Positions 1 through 6,968 of a DNA stretch of 21,974 bases are shown here, piece by piece. Both the position numbers and the translations under genes were made by a program. The first letter of the stretch is position 1, and each line of letters starts with the position of its first letter. Below the pieces are notes generated by a model. The model was given only the letters and a program-made list of their open reading frames with translations, did not search any database and was not told the origin of the DNA. Source of the stretch: Candidatus Njordarchaeota archaeon (lineage in GTDB: Archaea > Asgardarchaeota > Njordarchaeia > Njordarchaeales > Njordarchaeaceae); assembly GCA_029856055.1 (NCBI GenBank), contig JAHQWF010000147.1, positions 1-21,974 on the forward strand, given 5' to 3'.

Positions 1-32
1 GGGGTTTAACGGTACTTATAGCGTAGAAACTG

Positions 33-47
33 CTCTCTAAGCGAGAG
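33..47. repeat. Short inverted repeat at the left edge
   Basis: Five-base arms CTCTC (33-37) and GAGAG (43-47) enclose a five-base loop in the otherwise AT-rich stretch 1-133, downstream of the hydrolase that ends at 134. It could be a weak hairpin belonging to a neighbour outside the window. I see no gene in 1-133. Arms this short can arise by chance. Confidence 0.25.
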
Positions 48-133
48 ATACTTCATTCATATAACCCGAATATTCATATAATACGAACATTATTTGGATC
101 CGCTAATTACAAGAATCATTATTTAAAGCGAAA

Positions 134-1030
134 TTACGTCTTCTCCTGGATGTATTCTAAGTACTTAATGAAACCATAGATGCTGTGCATAACTGCGCCT
201 GATAAGACTGGATTATCCTTATTCTTGTTCAGGAATTCATTAGTTTCATGATCGACTCTTAATATCTCCTTGAGAAATTCTTTTGAATCTGTACAATTCT
301 GCTTACATATATTGAACCATAAATAAAGTTGTCCCATGTATTCTAACAGTTTTTTAGTAGCATCATTGTGCATACCGAAATGAGTGTAAGCAACGTATTC
401 GGGTTGAAAACCAAGCATTTTCATTATAGATCGTATTGCCTTATCATAATTGAATGGGAAAGGTGTTGTGGGGGCTAATGAATCATTTATATAGAGACCG
501 CCAGAGTCTCCAAGGAACATTATTCTTTCATTCTCTAAGAAATATGATACGTGATGAGTTGCGTGACCTGGAGTGAAAATTACTCTCATTAAAGAATTAT
601 CAGATATCTCTATTAACATAGAGTCCCTTAATTCAATAATTCTATCTTCAGTTATTGGATCTGGTTTACCGAAAATATTAGCTATTGCACCTAATACTTT
701 TTTCGCGCTATCCCACAGATAATCAACGTTCATTAAGTGTTTAATGCCCCTAGGATGAGCTAGTATTTTTGCGTTACAGAATTCTTTGACCAGCTTGCTT
801 GCAGCACCATAATGGTCTGGGTGGATATGTGTTAGAGCGATATATATGTGATCTCTTTGCGAAACACCTATGGATTCCAGAGCATTAACTAAATTCTCAT
901 GAAAATTAACGGGTCCTGGGTCTATTATAACTATCCTATCACCTAAAATAACGTAGGATGCGAACGTGTTCTTCAGTTCGGGATAAGCTACATCTACTTC
1001 ATAGATATTGTGAAACAGTTTTCTGTGCAA
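134..1030 (-). CDS. Metallo-beta-lactamase-fold hydrolase
   Basis: A metal-dependent hydrolase of the metallo-beta-lactamase/glyoxalase II superfamily. Its substrate cannot be read from the sequence. The signature THIHPDH gives the H-x-H-x-D-H metal ligands at about residues 68-73. Further ligands are the His in FTPGHATHH and the Asp in FLGDSGG, and a late His occurs in YTHFGMH, so both metal sites look complete. The about 100 residues after the core are helical, typical of the larger glyoxalase II-like members. It is probably cytoplasmic, with no signal peptide. I chose the TTG at 1030 because GGAGG lies eight bases upstream; an in-frame TTG at 1045 has no usable ribosome binding site. It is divergent from the small gene at 1207. 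The family assignment is secure; a specific role such as thioesterase or lactonase would be a guess. Confidence 0.9.
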   Translation of the reverse strand: MHRKLFHNIYEVDVAYPELKNTFASYVILGDRIVIIDPGPVNFHENLVNALESIGVSQRDHIYIALTHIHPDHYGAASKLVKEFCNAKILAHPRGIKHLMNVDYLWDSAKKVLGAIANIFGKPDPITEDRIIELRDSMLIEISDNSLMRVIFTPGHATHHVSYFLENERIMFLGDSGGLYINDSLAPTTPFPFNYDKAIRSIMKMLGFQPEYVAYTHFGMHNDATKKLLEYMGQLYLWFNICKQNCTDSKEFLKEILRVDHETNEFLNKNKDNPVLSGAVMHSIYGFIKYLEYIQEKT

Positions 1031-1080
1031 AACAAACGCCTCCAAAGATATTTCTGTCCAGGATACATGATATTAGCAAC

Positions 1081-1088
1081 TATAAATA
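1081..1088 (-). promoter_or_regulatory. Candidate TATA box for the hydrolase
   Basis: TATTTATA read on the minus strand lies about 50 bases before the TTG at 1030. That would place transcription start near 1058 and leave a leader long enough for the GGAGG site. A second, palindromic TATA-like element, CTTTATAAAG at 1113-1122, lies further away and could be an alternative. Confidence 0.4.
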
Positions 1089-1150
1089 ATAACGAATTAA
1101 TGATTAGGTAATCTTTATAAAGCATGCCTTAGAAGCCTATGGAAAAAGGA

Positions 1151-1157
1151 TTTAAAT
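1151..1157 (+). promoter_or_regulatory. TATA box of the ribbon-helix-helix gene
   Basis: TTTAAAT follows a purine-rich GGAAAAAGGA stretch that fits a BRE. A start of transcription about 25 bases downstream falls near 1180, just before the small gene. Spacing and composition match archaeal promoters. Confidence 0.5.
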
Positions 1158-1206
1158 TAGATAATATATTTTTCTCTCCAAAAGAATGATTAATGGTGAC
1201 TTAATT

Positions 1207-1422
1207 ATGCCTGAGGAGGAATTTGTAAGCATTAATATACCGAAGAGGATATATGATAAGATTGTAAATGAGATAAAGGACTCTACCGAATTTAAATCGC
1301 CCGAGGATTTCGTCACTTACGTGCTTGAGCAAGTATTAGAGGAGGAAGAGGAAGAATCTGTTTATAGTGAAGAGGAGGAAGAAGCAATAAAGGATAGGTT
1401 AAGAAGCCTAGGTTATTTATAG
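1207..1422 (+). CDS. Small acidic ribbon-helix-helix (CopG-like) protein
   Basis: A 71-residue protein. Residues about 6-43 read as a ribbon-helix-helix fold: a strand (FVSINIPK), a helix (RIYDKIVNEI) and, after a turn, a second helix (PEDFVTYVLEQVL). A run of glutamates follows, ending in RLRSLGYL. CopG/Arc-type proteins are usually dimeric DNA binders that use basic residues on the strand. This strand is only weakly basic and the whole protein is strongly acidic, so DNA binding is not assured and a protein partner is possible. The ATG at 1207 has GGTGA nine bases upstream. An in-frame ATG at 1186, close to the predicted transcription start, could instead give a leaderless message with seven extra residues. 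It is a single gene followed by a T-run, not in an operon with its neighbours. Function unknown. Confidence 0.75.
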   Translation: MPEEEFVSINIPKRIYDKIVNEIKDSTEFKSPEDFVTYVLEQVLEEEEEESVYSEEEEEAIKDRLRSLGYL

Positions 1423-1426
1423 GTTC

Positions 1427-1432
1427 TTTTTT
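1427..1432 (+). terminator. T-run after the ribbon-helix-helix gene
   Basis: A run of six T within a pyrimidine-rich stretch directly follows the stop codon at 1422. Archaeal RNA polymerase terminates at such U-rich tracts without a hairpin. Confidence 0.4.
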
Positions 1433-1483
1433 CTTCACACCTCTTTTAAAGTTTATCAACTCTTTTTTAAGCACTAGAAAAAC

Positions 1484-1491
1484 TCTTTATT
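1484..1491 (+). promoter_or_regulatory. Candidate promoter of the MoaD-like gene
   Basis: CTTTATT-like TATA element about 50 bases before the ATG at 1539. A GGGTG site is placed six bases before that start. The match to the consensus is moderate. Confidence 0.3.
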
Positions 1492-1538
1492 GAGAGACAT
1501 AATACATACTTAGATAGTAGGTTATATGGGTGTTGTGA

Positions 1539-1823
1539 ATGAGGGTTAAGGTAAAGTACTTTGCTTATATTCGAGCTGTTGTTCGTGATACCAAGGAGGA
1601 GACTGTTGAGCTTGATGGTGAGGCGAAATTGATTGATTTGCTTCGCAAGCTGTCAGAGAAGTATGGCGATAATTTTAGGAAAGCTGTTTTTAATCACGAG
1701 GATAAATCAAAATTAAGTGAAGAAGTAATAATACTTGTGAATGGTAGAAGTGTTGATGACTTAGAAATTCCTCTTAAGGATGGTGATACAGTTTCGATAA
1801 TGCCGTTTCTGAGCGGAGGTTAG
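1539..1823 (+). CDS. MoaD/ThiS-family ubiquitin-like sulfur carrier (SAMP-like)
   Basis: A 94-residue beta-grasp protein ending in PFLSGG. The C-terminal Gly-Gly is the hallmark of MoaD, ThiS and the archaeal SAMP modifiers. These are adenylated by an E1-like enzyme, then carry a thiocarboxylate for molybdopterin or tRNA thiolation, or are attached to lysines. The fold is visible as a first strand (VKVKYFAYIRAVV), a second (EETVELDG), a helix (LIDLLRKLSEKYG), then a strand (EVIILVNGR) and the final DGDTVSIMPFLSGG. The length is normal for MoaD/SAMP. No MoaE, E1 or other molybdenum cofactor gene lies nearby, so sulfur carrier and protein modifier cannot be told apart here. The first half uses CGT, CGC and CTT codons more than its neighbours do. 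The gene overlaps the end of pyrE by four bases, tail to tail. Confidence 0.88.
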   Translation: MRVKVKYFAYIRAVVRDTKEETVELDGEAKLIDLLRKLSEKYGDNFRKAVFNHEDKSKLSEEVIILVNGRSVDDLEIPLKDGDTVSIMPFLSGG

Positions 1824-2389
1824 TGTTCGTTTAATCGAGGTATCTTTACCCCATATCTCTCTAATACTGAGAAGATTTCTCTAGCCTTTACTAGTGAGAG
1901 TAATTCTACACCTAGCTTACCTAACCTCTCTAATGCTCCTTGCTCTCTATCAACAACGACTATAGCAAAAGATATCTCGCCCTTAAACTCCCTTATGGTT
2001 TTAACTGCATCTTCTAGGGATCCTCCCGTTGTAGCTACGTCATCTACAAGTAGCACTTTCTTTGAAGCAACGTTACCCTCAATCAGTTTTTGCATCCCAT
2101 GCATCTTTCTTTCTCTCCTTATATATGCCATTGGTATCTCATGGATACAGGAAATAAAGCTAGCTAATGGTATGCCTCCAGTAGCTATTCCGGCAACAAC
2201 GTCGAATCTGTAACGTGTCTTAGCTAGATCATAGATCATTAGGGCTATTGATTTCATTAATCGTGGATAACTCACTAATTCCCGTAAATCGATATAGTAA
2301 TTGCTCTCTAACCCAGAGCTCAATTTGAACCGTCCTATCTTTATTAGACCCAACTCATAGAGCTTAAGAATAAGTTCTTCTTTATCCAA
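1820..2389 (-). CDS. pyrE: Orotate phosphoribosyltransferase
   Basis: Transfers the ribose 5-phosphate of PRPP to orotate to give OMP, the fifth step of pyrimidine synthesis, in the cytoplasm. The type I phosphoribosyltransferase signature VLLVDDVATTGG spans residues 112-123. Upstream, RRERKMHGMQKLIEG corresponds to the flexible catalytic loop and YYIDLREL to the N-terminal orotate-binding region. The 189 residues fit short archaeal PyrE. It begins two bases after pyrF ends, so the two are certainly co-transcribed and probably translationally coupled. Together they convert orotate to UMP, the same pair that eukaryotes fuse as UMP synthase. No unusual features. Confidence 0.96.
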   Translation of the reverse strand: MDKEELILKLYELGLIKIGRFKLSSGLESNYYIDLRELVSYPRLMKSIALMIYDLAKTRYRFDVVAGIATGGIPLASFISCIHEIPMAYIRRERKMHGMQKLIEGNVASKKVLLVDDVATTGGSLEDAVKTIREFKGEISFAIVVVDREQGALERLGKLGVELLSLVKAREIFSVLERYGVKIPRLNEH

Positions 2390-2391
2390 CT

Positions 2392-3090
2392 CTAAATCAC
2401 CCTCTTGTTTCTATAAACTAAAATTATCTCATCCAGAGTGCTCAACGGGTCATCGGACAGAGTTATCTTTCTACCAATTATCTCAAAAGTAGCACCAGCA
2501 AGGATAGCGTCTCCTATACTTGCTCCTTGTGCACCTACTCCCGGAGAAATTATTATTGATCCAGGAACTTTCTCTTTAACTCTCCTAATATAGTTGGGTA
2601 ATGTAGCAGGTGCAACAAAGCCGAGAACTCCAATCTTATTGGAAGCTTCCATTATGCTATTGAAATTCTTGTTGAATATTTCTTCAGCTCCAGGATGAGA
2701 CATGGCTGCTACAACGAACAAGAATAGACCTAATTCATCTGCATATCTCTTTATCTCCTCTAAAGCCCCCTCTAACCCTATAAATCCATGAGATATAAAC
2801 GCGTTGAACCCCATTTCTTTAACTAGATCAATCATTAACCGGCCTACGAAGCCAATGTCAGCCAGCTTTATATCAGCGATAAAGAAGTAATCTTCCCTGT
2901 AGCGGTTTATTATCTCGCTTATCTCGCTCACACCTTTAGATAATAGGTAAGGTAATCCCACTTTGATACCCGCGATATACCTCTTGGCTTCTTCAAGGAA
3001 TTCATTTATCCCTATTGATGGCTCAATATCTATCGCAGCTATAATCGGGCTTCTCTCTCTATATTTGAGAAAATCACTTAATTGTGTCAT
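2392..3090 (-). CDS. pyrF: Orotidine 5'-phosphate decarboxylase
   Basis: Decarboxylates OMP to UMP, the last step of de novo pyrimidine synthesis. The catalytic D-x-K-x-x-D array is present as DIKLAD (Asp73, Lys75, Asp78), with the other charged residues in AAIDIEP (Asp21) and GIKVG (Lys43). The phosphate-binding loops are ISPGVGAQG (residues 181-189) and GRKI with Arg207; GRSI is more usual there. The 232 residues match the archaeal TIM-barrel form. The ATG at 3090 has GGTGA six bases upstream. It is the first gene of the pyrF-pyrE operon and is divergent from the asnB operon. Confidence 0.96.
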   Translation of the reverse strand: MTQLSDFLKYRERSPIIAAIDIEPSIGINEFLEEAKRYIAGIKVGLPYLLSKGVSEISEIINRYREDYFFIADIKLADIGFVGRLMIDLVKEMGFNAFISHGFIGLEGALEEIKRYADELGLFLFVVAAMSHPGAEEIFNKNFNSIMEASNKIGVLGFVAPATLPNYIRRVKEKVPGSIIISPGVGAQGASIGDAILAGATFEIIGRKITLSDDPLSTLDEIILVYRNKRVI

Positions 3091-3123
3091 GCAATTTCAC
3101 CGAATCCGTTAGCTTTTTCTATG

Positions 3124-3131
3124 TTTATAAA
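3124..3131. promoter_or_regulatory. Palindromic TATA box shared by two divergent operons
   Basis: TTTATAAA reads identically on both strands. It sits 37 bases before the pyrF ATG on the minus strand and 45 bases before the ATG at 3176 on the plus strand. Either direction gives a normal archaeal TATA-to-start distance with a short leader carrying GGTGA (pyrF) or AGGGA (3176). It is the only strong TATA in the 85-base gap. Confidence 0.55.
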
Positions 3132-3175
3132 TTATGTTTGATTAGCTAAAAGACTTTGTGAATAAGGGATTTTAG

Positions 3176-4267
3176 ATGCTTCCAACATCACTTAAAATAC
3201 GGTTTGATGGCAAGAGAGTAAAGATTAGGGCGGAGAATAAATCAATAGCTGAACAGTTTAATCAAGAGGTTATTAGAGAGAGTGTATCTAAGTTAAGGAG
3301 ATTACTGATGGAGGTTTATCTAAGCAATCCAATAGACTACAAGGATTACATAGAAGAGTTATTCAACGTTCTGGTACGTAATATTAACCCGGAAACAGGG
3401 ATAGTGGATCTATATATCTTATTAGAGCCAGATGATGTGGCCACGAATTTCTTCATGAATGTTGGGGCACGGAAAGTTACTTTATCGATGAGACCAGTTA
3501 TCAAGAGTTTTTCCTCTATAGCTAATATAATCAATAGTATTCCGGCGAAAGTGAGAGCAGATAGCGGTCTAGTGATAAAAACTAATAGTGATGATAGCCT
3601 GAACGAATTCTCAGCGATTATTAAGGATTTGAGGTTTCCTGATAAGATTCTAGAGATATATTTCGATGAAATTGGGTTAAGATTACTGAAACCTATACTA
3701 GATTTATTCGATAAACTAGTCTCAATTAGGCTCCTAGGGAGAGGGAATAAGGTACTCATAAACATTCATCAAAAATCGCTAGGAATAATAGACTTACGGG
3801 GCCTTACAAAGGTTGATACCGATTCATTAATAAGTTTTATCTATACCCTAAAGGAACTGAGCGATAAGATCTGTCACCTGCACTTAGAAACTGAGGCATA
3901 CTTAACTAGGCTGAATGATTTATTAATCGAGATTATGAAGCGAATAACGCCGATTCATTGTGTGGATGTACTTATTTCACAAACTGAAAATAGATTTGAT
4001 TTAAAGATCATGCATGAATCAGCGATCTTTCGGCTCAATTTTGCTGAAGAAATGTTTGATCGAATTGAGAGTGATCTGGACCCAGTAATACCAATCATAA
4101 ACAAGGTTTTAAGAAGCAATATCTTCATAGATATATTTCTTAACAAGGAAAAAGCAGGATATAGGGTGCTTCCCAAGGAAGAGGAAAGGAAGTCGAGCAT
4201 AGATAATTGGTTAAGGGATGTAGAACAAGCGATAAATGATTTTCTTAAGCTTAGAGGAATGATGTAA
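3176..4267 (+). CDS. Uncharacterised protein, first gene of the asnB/radical SAM operon
   Basis: I do not recognise this 363-residue protein. It is soluble-looking, with no signal peptide or membrane segment, and rich in alternating strands and helices. It opens with a short strand-rich part (LKIRFDGKRVKIRAEN), followed by a helical stretch at about 25-65. The middle has repeated strand-helix units, and the C-terminal helix is charged (RDVEQAINDFLKLR). No cysteine cluster, P-loop or metal motif is evident. The ATG at 3176 has AGGGA about six bases upstream. Its stop codon overlaps the start of the asparagine synthetase (TAATG), so the two are translationally coupled and probably made in matched amounts. 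That implies a functional link, perhaps a substrate-providing or partner protein, but this is inference from position only. Confidence 0.8.
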   Translation: MLPTSLKIRFDGKRVKIRAENKSIAEQFNQEVIRESVSKLRRLLMEVYLSNPIDYKDYIEELFNVLVRNINPETGIVDLYILLEPDDVATNFFMNVGARKVTLSMRPVIKSFSSIANIINSIPAKVRADSGLVIKTNSDDSLNEFSAIIKDLRFPDKILEIYFDEIGLRLLKPILDLFDKLVSIRLLGRGNKVLINIHQKSLGIIDLRGLTKVDTDSLISFIYTLKELSDKICHLHLETEAYLTRLNDLLIEIMKRITPIHCVDVLISQTENRFDLKIMHESAIFRLNFAEEMFDRIESDLDPVIPIINKVLRSNIFIDIFLNKEKAGYRVLPKEEERKSSIDNWLRDVEQAINDFLKLRGMM

Positions 4268-5688
4268 TGTGCGGCATAGCAGGAATTTTATCGCTAGAGA
4301 GAAGAGACATATCTAGAGATCTGAAGAGAATGCTAGTCGCGATCAAGCATAGAGGGCCCGATGGTAGTGGAATTGTGATAAATGACAAGTTTAATTATGG
4401 TAATCTTGAATCCTTGGTGTTTCCTCGAGGGAATATTGGTATTGGTCACAATAGATTAGGTATTATTGGTAGGGGACTGCAACCTATACCAAACGAGAAT
4501 AAGGAATTGTGGATAGTGCATAACGGAGAAATCTATAATCACAAATCTGTTAAGAAAAATCTGAGCAATCACGTGTTTATGACAGATATTGATTCTGAAG
4601 TAATTTTACACGCTTATGAGGAAGGCAGACTAGATCTACTTGATGGCGATTATGCGTTCGCGATCTATAACTCTGGTAAGGAAGAGATAGTTGTGGTTCG
4701 GGATGCTATCGGTATTAGACCAGTTTTCTATTGTTTTGATGGATCCCTTTTTGTTTTCGCGTCGGAGAGAAAAGCTTTTAGAAATATTTGTAATAGAGCT
4801 ATAAGATTGCTACCTGGACATAAAATTACCGCAAGTTACGATGGAGTAATCGTAGAGAGGTTCGACGATATACCGTTCAATAAAAACAAGTATCGTGATC
4901 TAGATAGGGCTGAGAACGATCTACTTAAAGCTCTAGAAGAGTCGGTTGAAAAGCGGTTGTATCCCAGCTTGGGGGTCCTTTTTTCTGGAGGAATAGACAG
5001 TTCAATTATAGCTAAGTTAGCTTCCGAGCACGACTGTGAACTGAAGTTAATTACCGTTGGTTTAGAAGAGTCTATTGATTTATTAAGAGCTAGGAAAGTA
5101 GCTTCTTTACTAGGACTGGATCTGGAGGAATACGTGATAAAGAAGGAAGATGTATTCGAGGTATTCGCTAAGGTAATAAGAATTATTGATGAACCAGATC
5201 CTATTAAAGCCATGATCGGTATACCTATATATGTCGCAGCTAAACTAGCCAGAGAAATCGGACTTAAAGTCATATTAGCTGGTCAAGGAGCAGATGAATT
5301 ATTCGGAGGCTACATGAAGTATCTGAATGAAAAGGATTTAGAGAGGAGACTTATGTACGATATAATTAACCTACATAAAGTAAACTTGGAGCGAGATGAT
5401 CACTGCACCATGAGCAATAGTGTTGAGTTAAGATTACCATACCTAGATAGAGATGTAATTAAAGTGGCAACTAGGATACCAATTACATTCAAGATCAAGA
5501 AAGGGGTAAGAAAATGGATTCTAAGAAGAATAGGAAAAAGAATTGGTCTCCCCACCGAATCTATTCAAGCAGATAAGAAAGCAATTCAATATGGTACCAG
5601 AGTAGCATATATTCTAAAGAAGACAGCGAAGAAAATGGGAAAAGATCTTAAAACACTTGCGCTAGATATCTTTAAGGGAGATAATTAA
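4267..5688 (+). CDS. asnB: Glutamine-hydrolysing asparagine synthetase family protein
   Basis: A two-domain enzyme. An N-terminal class II glutaminase releases ammonia from glutamine; a C-terminal synthetase activates a carboxylate with ATP. MCGIAGI gives the nucleophile Cys2, exposed after Met removal. GHNRLGIIG, HNGEIYNH and TDIDSEV line the glutamine pocket. The ATP pyrophosphatase loop SGGIDSS is at 240-246, and GQGADELFGGY (338-348) lies over the acceptor site. Position 340 is Gln where E. coli AsnB has the catalytically important Glu348; Gln occurs there in many archaeal homologues as far as I recall. The late MSNSVELRLPYLD is typical. At 473 residues it is shorter than the bacterial enzyme, as usual in archaea. 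It overlaps both neighbours by one base. Asparagine is the default product, but an operon with a radical SAM enzyme leaves amidation of another molecule possible. Confidence 0.9.
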   Translation: MCGIAGILSLERRDISRDLKRMLVAIKHRGPDGSGIVINDKFNYGNLESLVFPRGNIGIGHNRLGIIGRGLQPIPNENKELWIVHNGEIYNHKSVKKNLSNHVFMTDIDSEVILHAYEEGRLDLLDGDYAFAIYNSGKEEIVVVRDAIGIRPVFYCFDGSLFVFASERKAFRNICNRAIRLLPGHKITASYDGVIVERFDDIPFNKNKYRDLDRAENDLLKALEESVEKRLYPSLGVLFSGGIDSSIIAKLASEHDCELKLITVGLEESIDLLRARKVASLLGLDLEEYVIKKEDVFEVFAKVIRIIDEPDPIKAMIGIPIYVAAKLAREIGLKVILAGQGADELFGGYMKYLNEKDLERRLMYDIINLHKVNLERDDHCTMSNSVELRLPYLDRDVIKVATRIPITFKIKKGVRKWILRRIGKRIGLPTESIQADKKAIQYGTRVAYILKKTAKKMGKDLKTLALDIFKGDN

Positions 5689-6710
5689 TGAGTGTTGTTG
5701 AATGTGAAATTTGTCCATTAAGATGCCAGCTTAATGAATCTATGCCTATCGGTATCTGTAAGGCAATTGGACTAATTAATGGAGAGATAAGTTTTCTTAA
5801 CGATGGGGTTTTTGAATATGGTGTACATTATATTGAGGAACTAGGTTTCTATCATTTCTATCCTGGTTCAAAAGCTATGTATCTGGTCTTTCCTGGGTGT
5901 AACCTTAGGTGTCTGTTCTGTGAGAACTGGAAGATAGTTATGAAGAGTATAGTGGAAATAAAGGGCTTTACAGGAACCATGAGTCCAAGAGATTTGGTTA
6001 ATTTATCTTTGAGCAAGAGAGTTGATGGACTGGTTTTATCATGCAATAGTGCTTTGAACGGTAAGTACATAAGTGAATTAGCTAAATTAATTAAATCAGA
6101 AGAGCTTTATCTCGCGCTCATAACTAATGGAGTTCTAAATGAACCATACCTCATTAACTTAGTAAGAAGTATTGACGGCTTCATGATAAGATTCTTCGGC
6201 TATTCTGATGAATCTTACTCAAGAATAAGTATATATCCGAACAGCTATTCTATGGCAATAAAATTCCTAGAGAGGGTAATCGATTTCAATAAGCATGCAG
6301 AAGCATCATATACACTGATAACTGGTATTAATGATAGTACTGAGGAGCTTTCAAATTTCTTCGAAAGCATAAAGAGTATTGATGATAATATACCTGTGCA
6401 TTTAAGAAGATTTAAGCCCAGATACATCATGTATGATAGAGCGCCGACAAGGAATAAAGCTCTGGTAGATGCTTTTAAACTAGCCAGAGAAATCGGTATA
6501 AAATACGTGTATATTGATGATTTTTTCGAGGCTACTGAGAAAAATACATATTGTCCAAGAGACGGAACACAATTAATCAAGCGTATAGGGGCATGGATCA
6601 AGCATTCTCTTGACCCTGGGTATAAGTGTCCTAAATGTGACAAAGAAGTACCAATAACGGGCAAAATAAAAGACACGTTAGATCAGGACTTACTTAAGTT
6701 TAAAGCTTAG
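5688..6710 (+). CDS. AmrS-like radical SAM enzyme (AmmeMemoRadiSam/PflA-like)
   Basis: A radical S-adenosylmethionine enzyme. The C-x3-C-x2-C cluster motif is CNLRCLFC (Cys71, Cys75, Cys78), which would bind the [4Fe-4S] cluster that cleaves SAM. An N-terminal cysteine group (Cys6, 9, 13, 24) and the block YHFYPGSK just before the cluster match the AmmeMemoRadiSam enzyme family related to pyruvate formate-lyase activase. A C-terminal ribbon remains as YCPRDG and CPKC, but the second cysteine of the first knuckle is Asp. The usual partners AMMECR1 and MEMO are absent from the window; instead it is coupled to asnB (TAATG overlap, GGGAG seven bases before the ATG). The reaction is unknown. An oxygen-sensitive modification step acting with the amidotransferase is inference. 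Confidence 0.85.
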   Translation: MSVVECEICPLRCQLNESMPIGICKAIGLINGEISFLNDGVFEYGVHYIEELGFYHFYPGSKAMYLVFPGCNLRCLFCENWKIVMKSIVEIKGFTGTMSPRDLVNLSLSKRVDGLVLSCNSALNGKYISELAKLIKSEELYLALITNGVLNEPYLINLVRSIDGFMIRFFGYSDESYSRISIYPNSYSMAIKFLERVIDFNKHAEASYTLITGINDSTEELSNFFESIKSIDDNIPVHLRRFKPRYIMYDRAPTRNKALVDAFKLAREIGIKYVYIDDFFEATEKNTYCPRDGTQLIKRIGAWIKHSLDPGYKCPKCDKEVPITGKIKDTLDQDLLKFKA

Positions 6711-6968
6711 TCATAAAAGTAGCCAGCAATAAAACTGCGTGGGTGAGCAGTTAATTTTTGGATTAACCTTTAAAATTTATGTAATTACTTTAATTATTCA
6801 TCAAAAATTCTAAGTATTTTAAATATTGGATCATCTAAATTTAAATACAATATAATGAGTCATATAGTTAACTATTACACATATTAAGATATATGTATTC
6901 TTTAGCAATTTTTATATATTGATTAGGCACATCAACATTATTAATACATATATTTCGAGGGAGAAACT
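6711..6968 (+). promoter_or_regulatory. AT-rich promoter region of the first AbrB-PhoU gene
   Basis: A 258-base gap with no gene. A strong TATA element, TTTTTATATATT at 6909-6920, predicts transcription start near 6941. GAGGG at 6957-6961 then precedes the TTG start by seven bases. Upstream lie a perfect 12-base palindrome (6864-6875), GTAATTAC (6781-6788), and an 11-base AGATATATGTA (6887-6897) that recurs before the second PhoU gene. These are candidate regulator sites. Confidence 0.5.
6864..6875. repeat. 12-base perfect palindrome, possible operator
   Basis: ATAGTTAACTAT is self-complementary and lies about 35 bases upstream of the TATA box of the first AbrB-PhoU gene. Its position suits a regulator site. 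Palindromes of this length occur by chance in AT-rich DNA, so the assignment is tentative. Confidence 0.35.

Noticed and set aside
1539..1823. The MoaD/SAMP-like protein as the modifier used by the E2-like enzyme
   Set aside because: It lies about 20 kb away and is typical of E2-independent sulfur carriers. A nearer beta-grasp gene is the better candidate, though this cannot be excluded.
3346..3765. Open frames on the strand opposite the 3176, 4267, 8232 and lipid genes
   Set aside because: They are rich in Ser and Leu with no motif or ribosome site, and lie wholly inside well-supported genes, so they are mirror frames.
6780..6810. Possible box C/D guide RNA on the minus strand (TTGATGA near 6796)
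   Set aside because: No CTGA box D lies at the expected distance; only CTGC is found.
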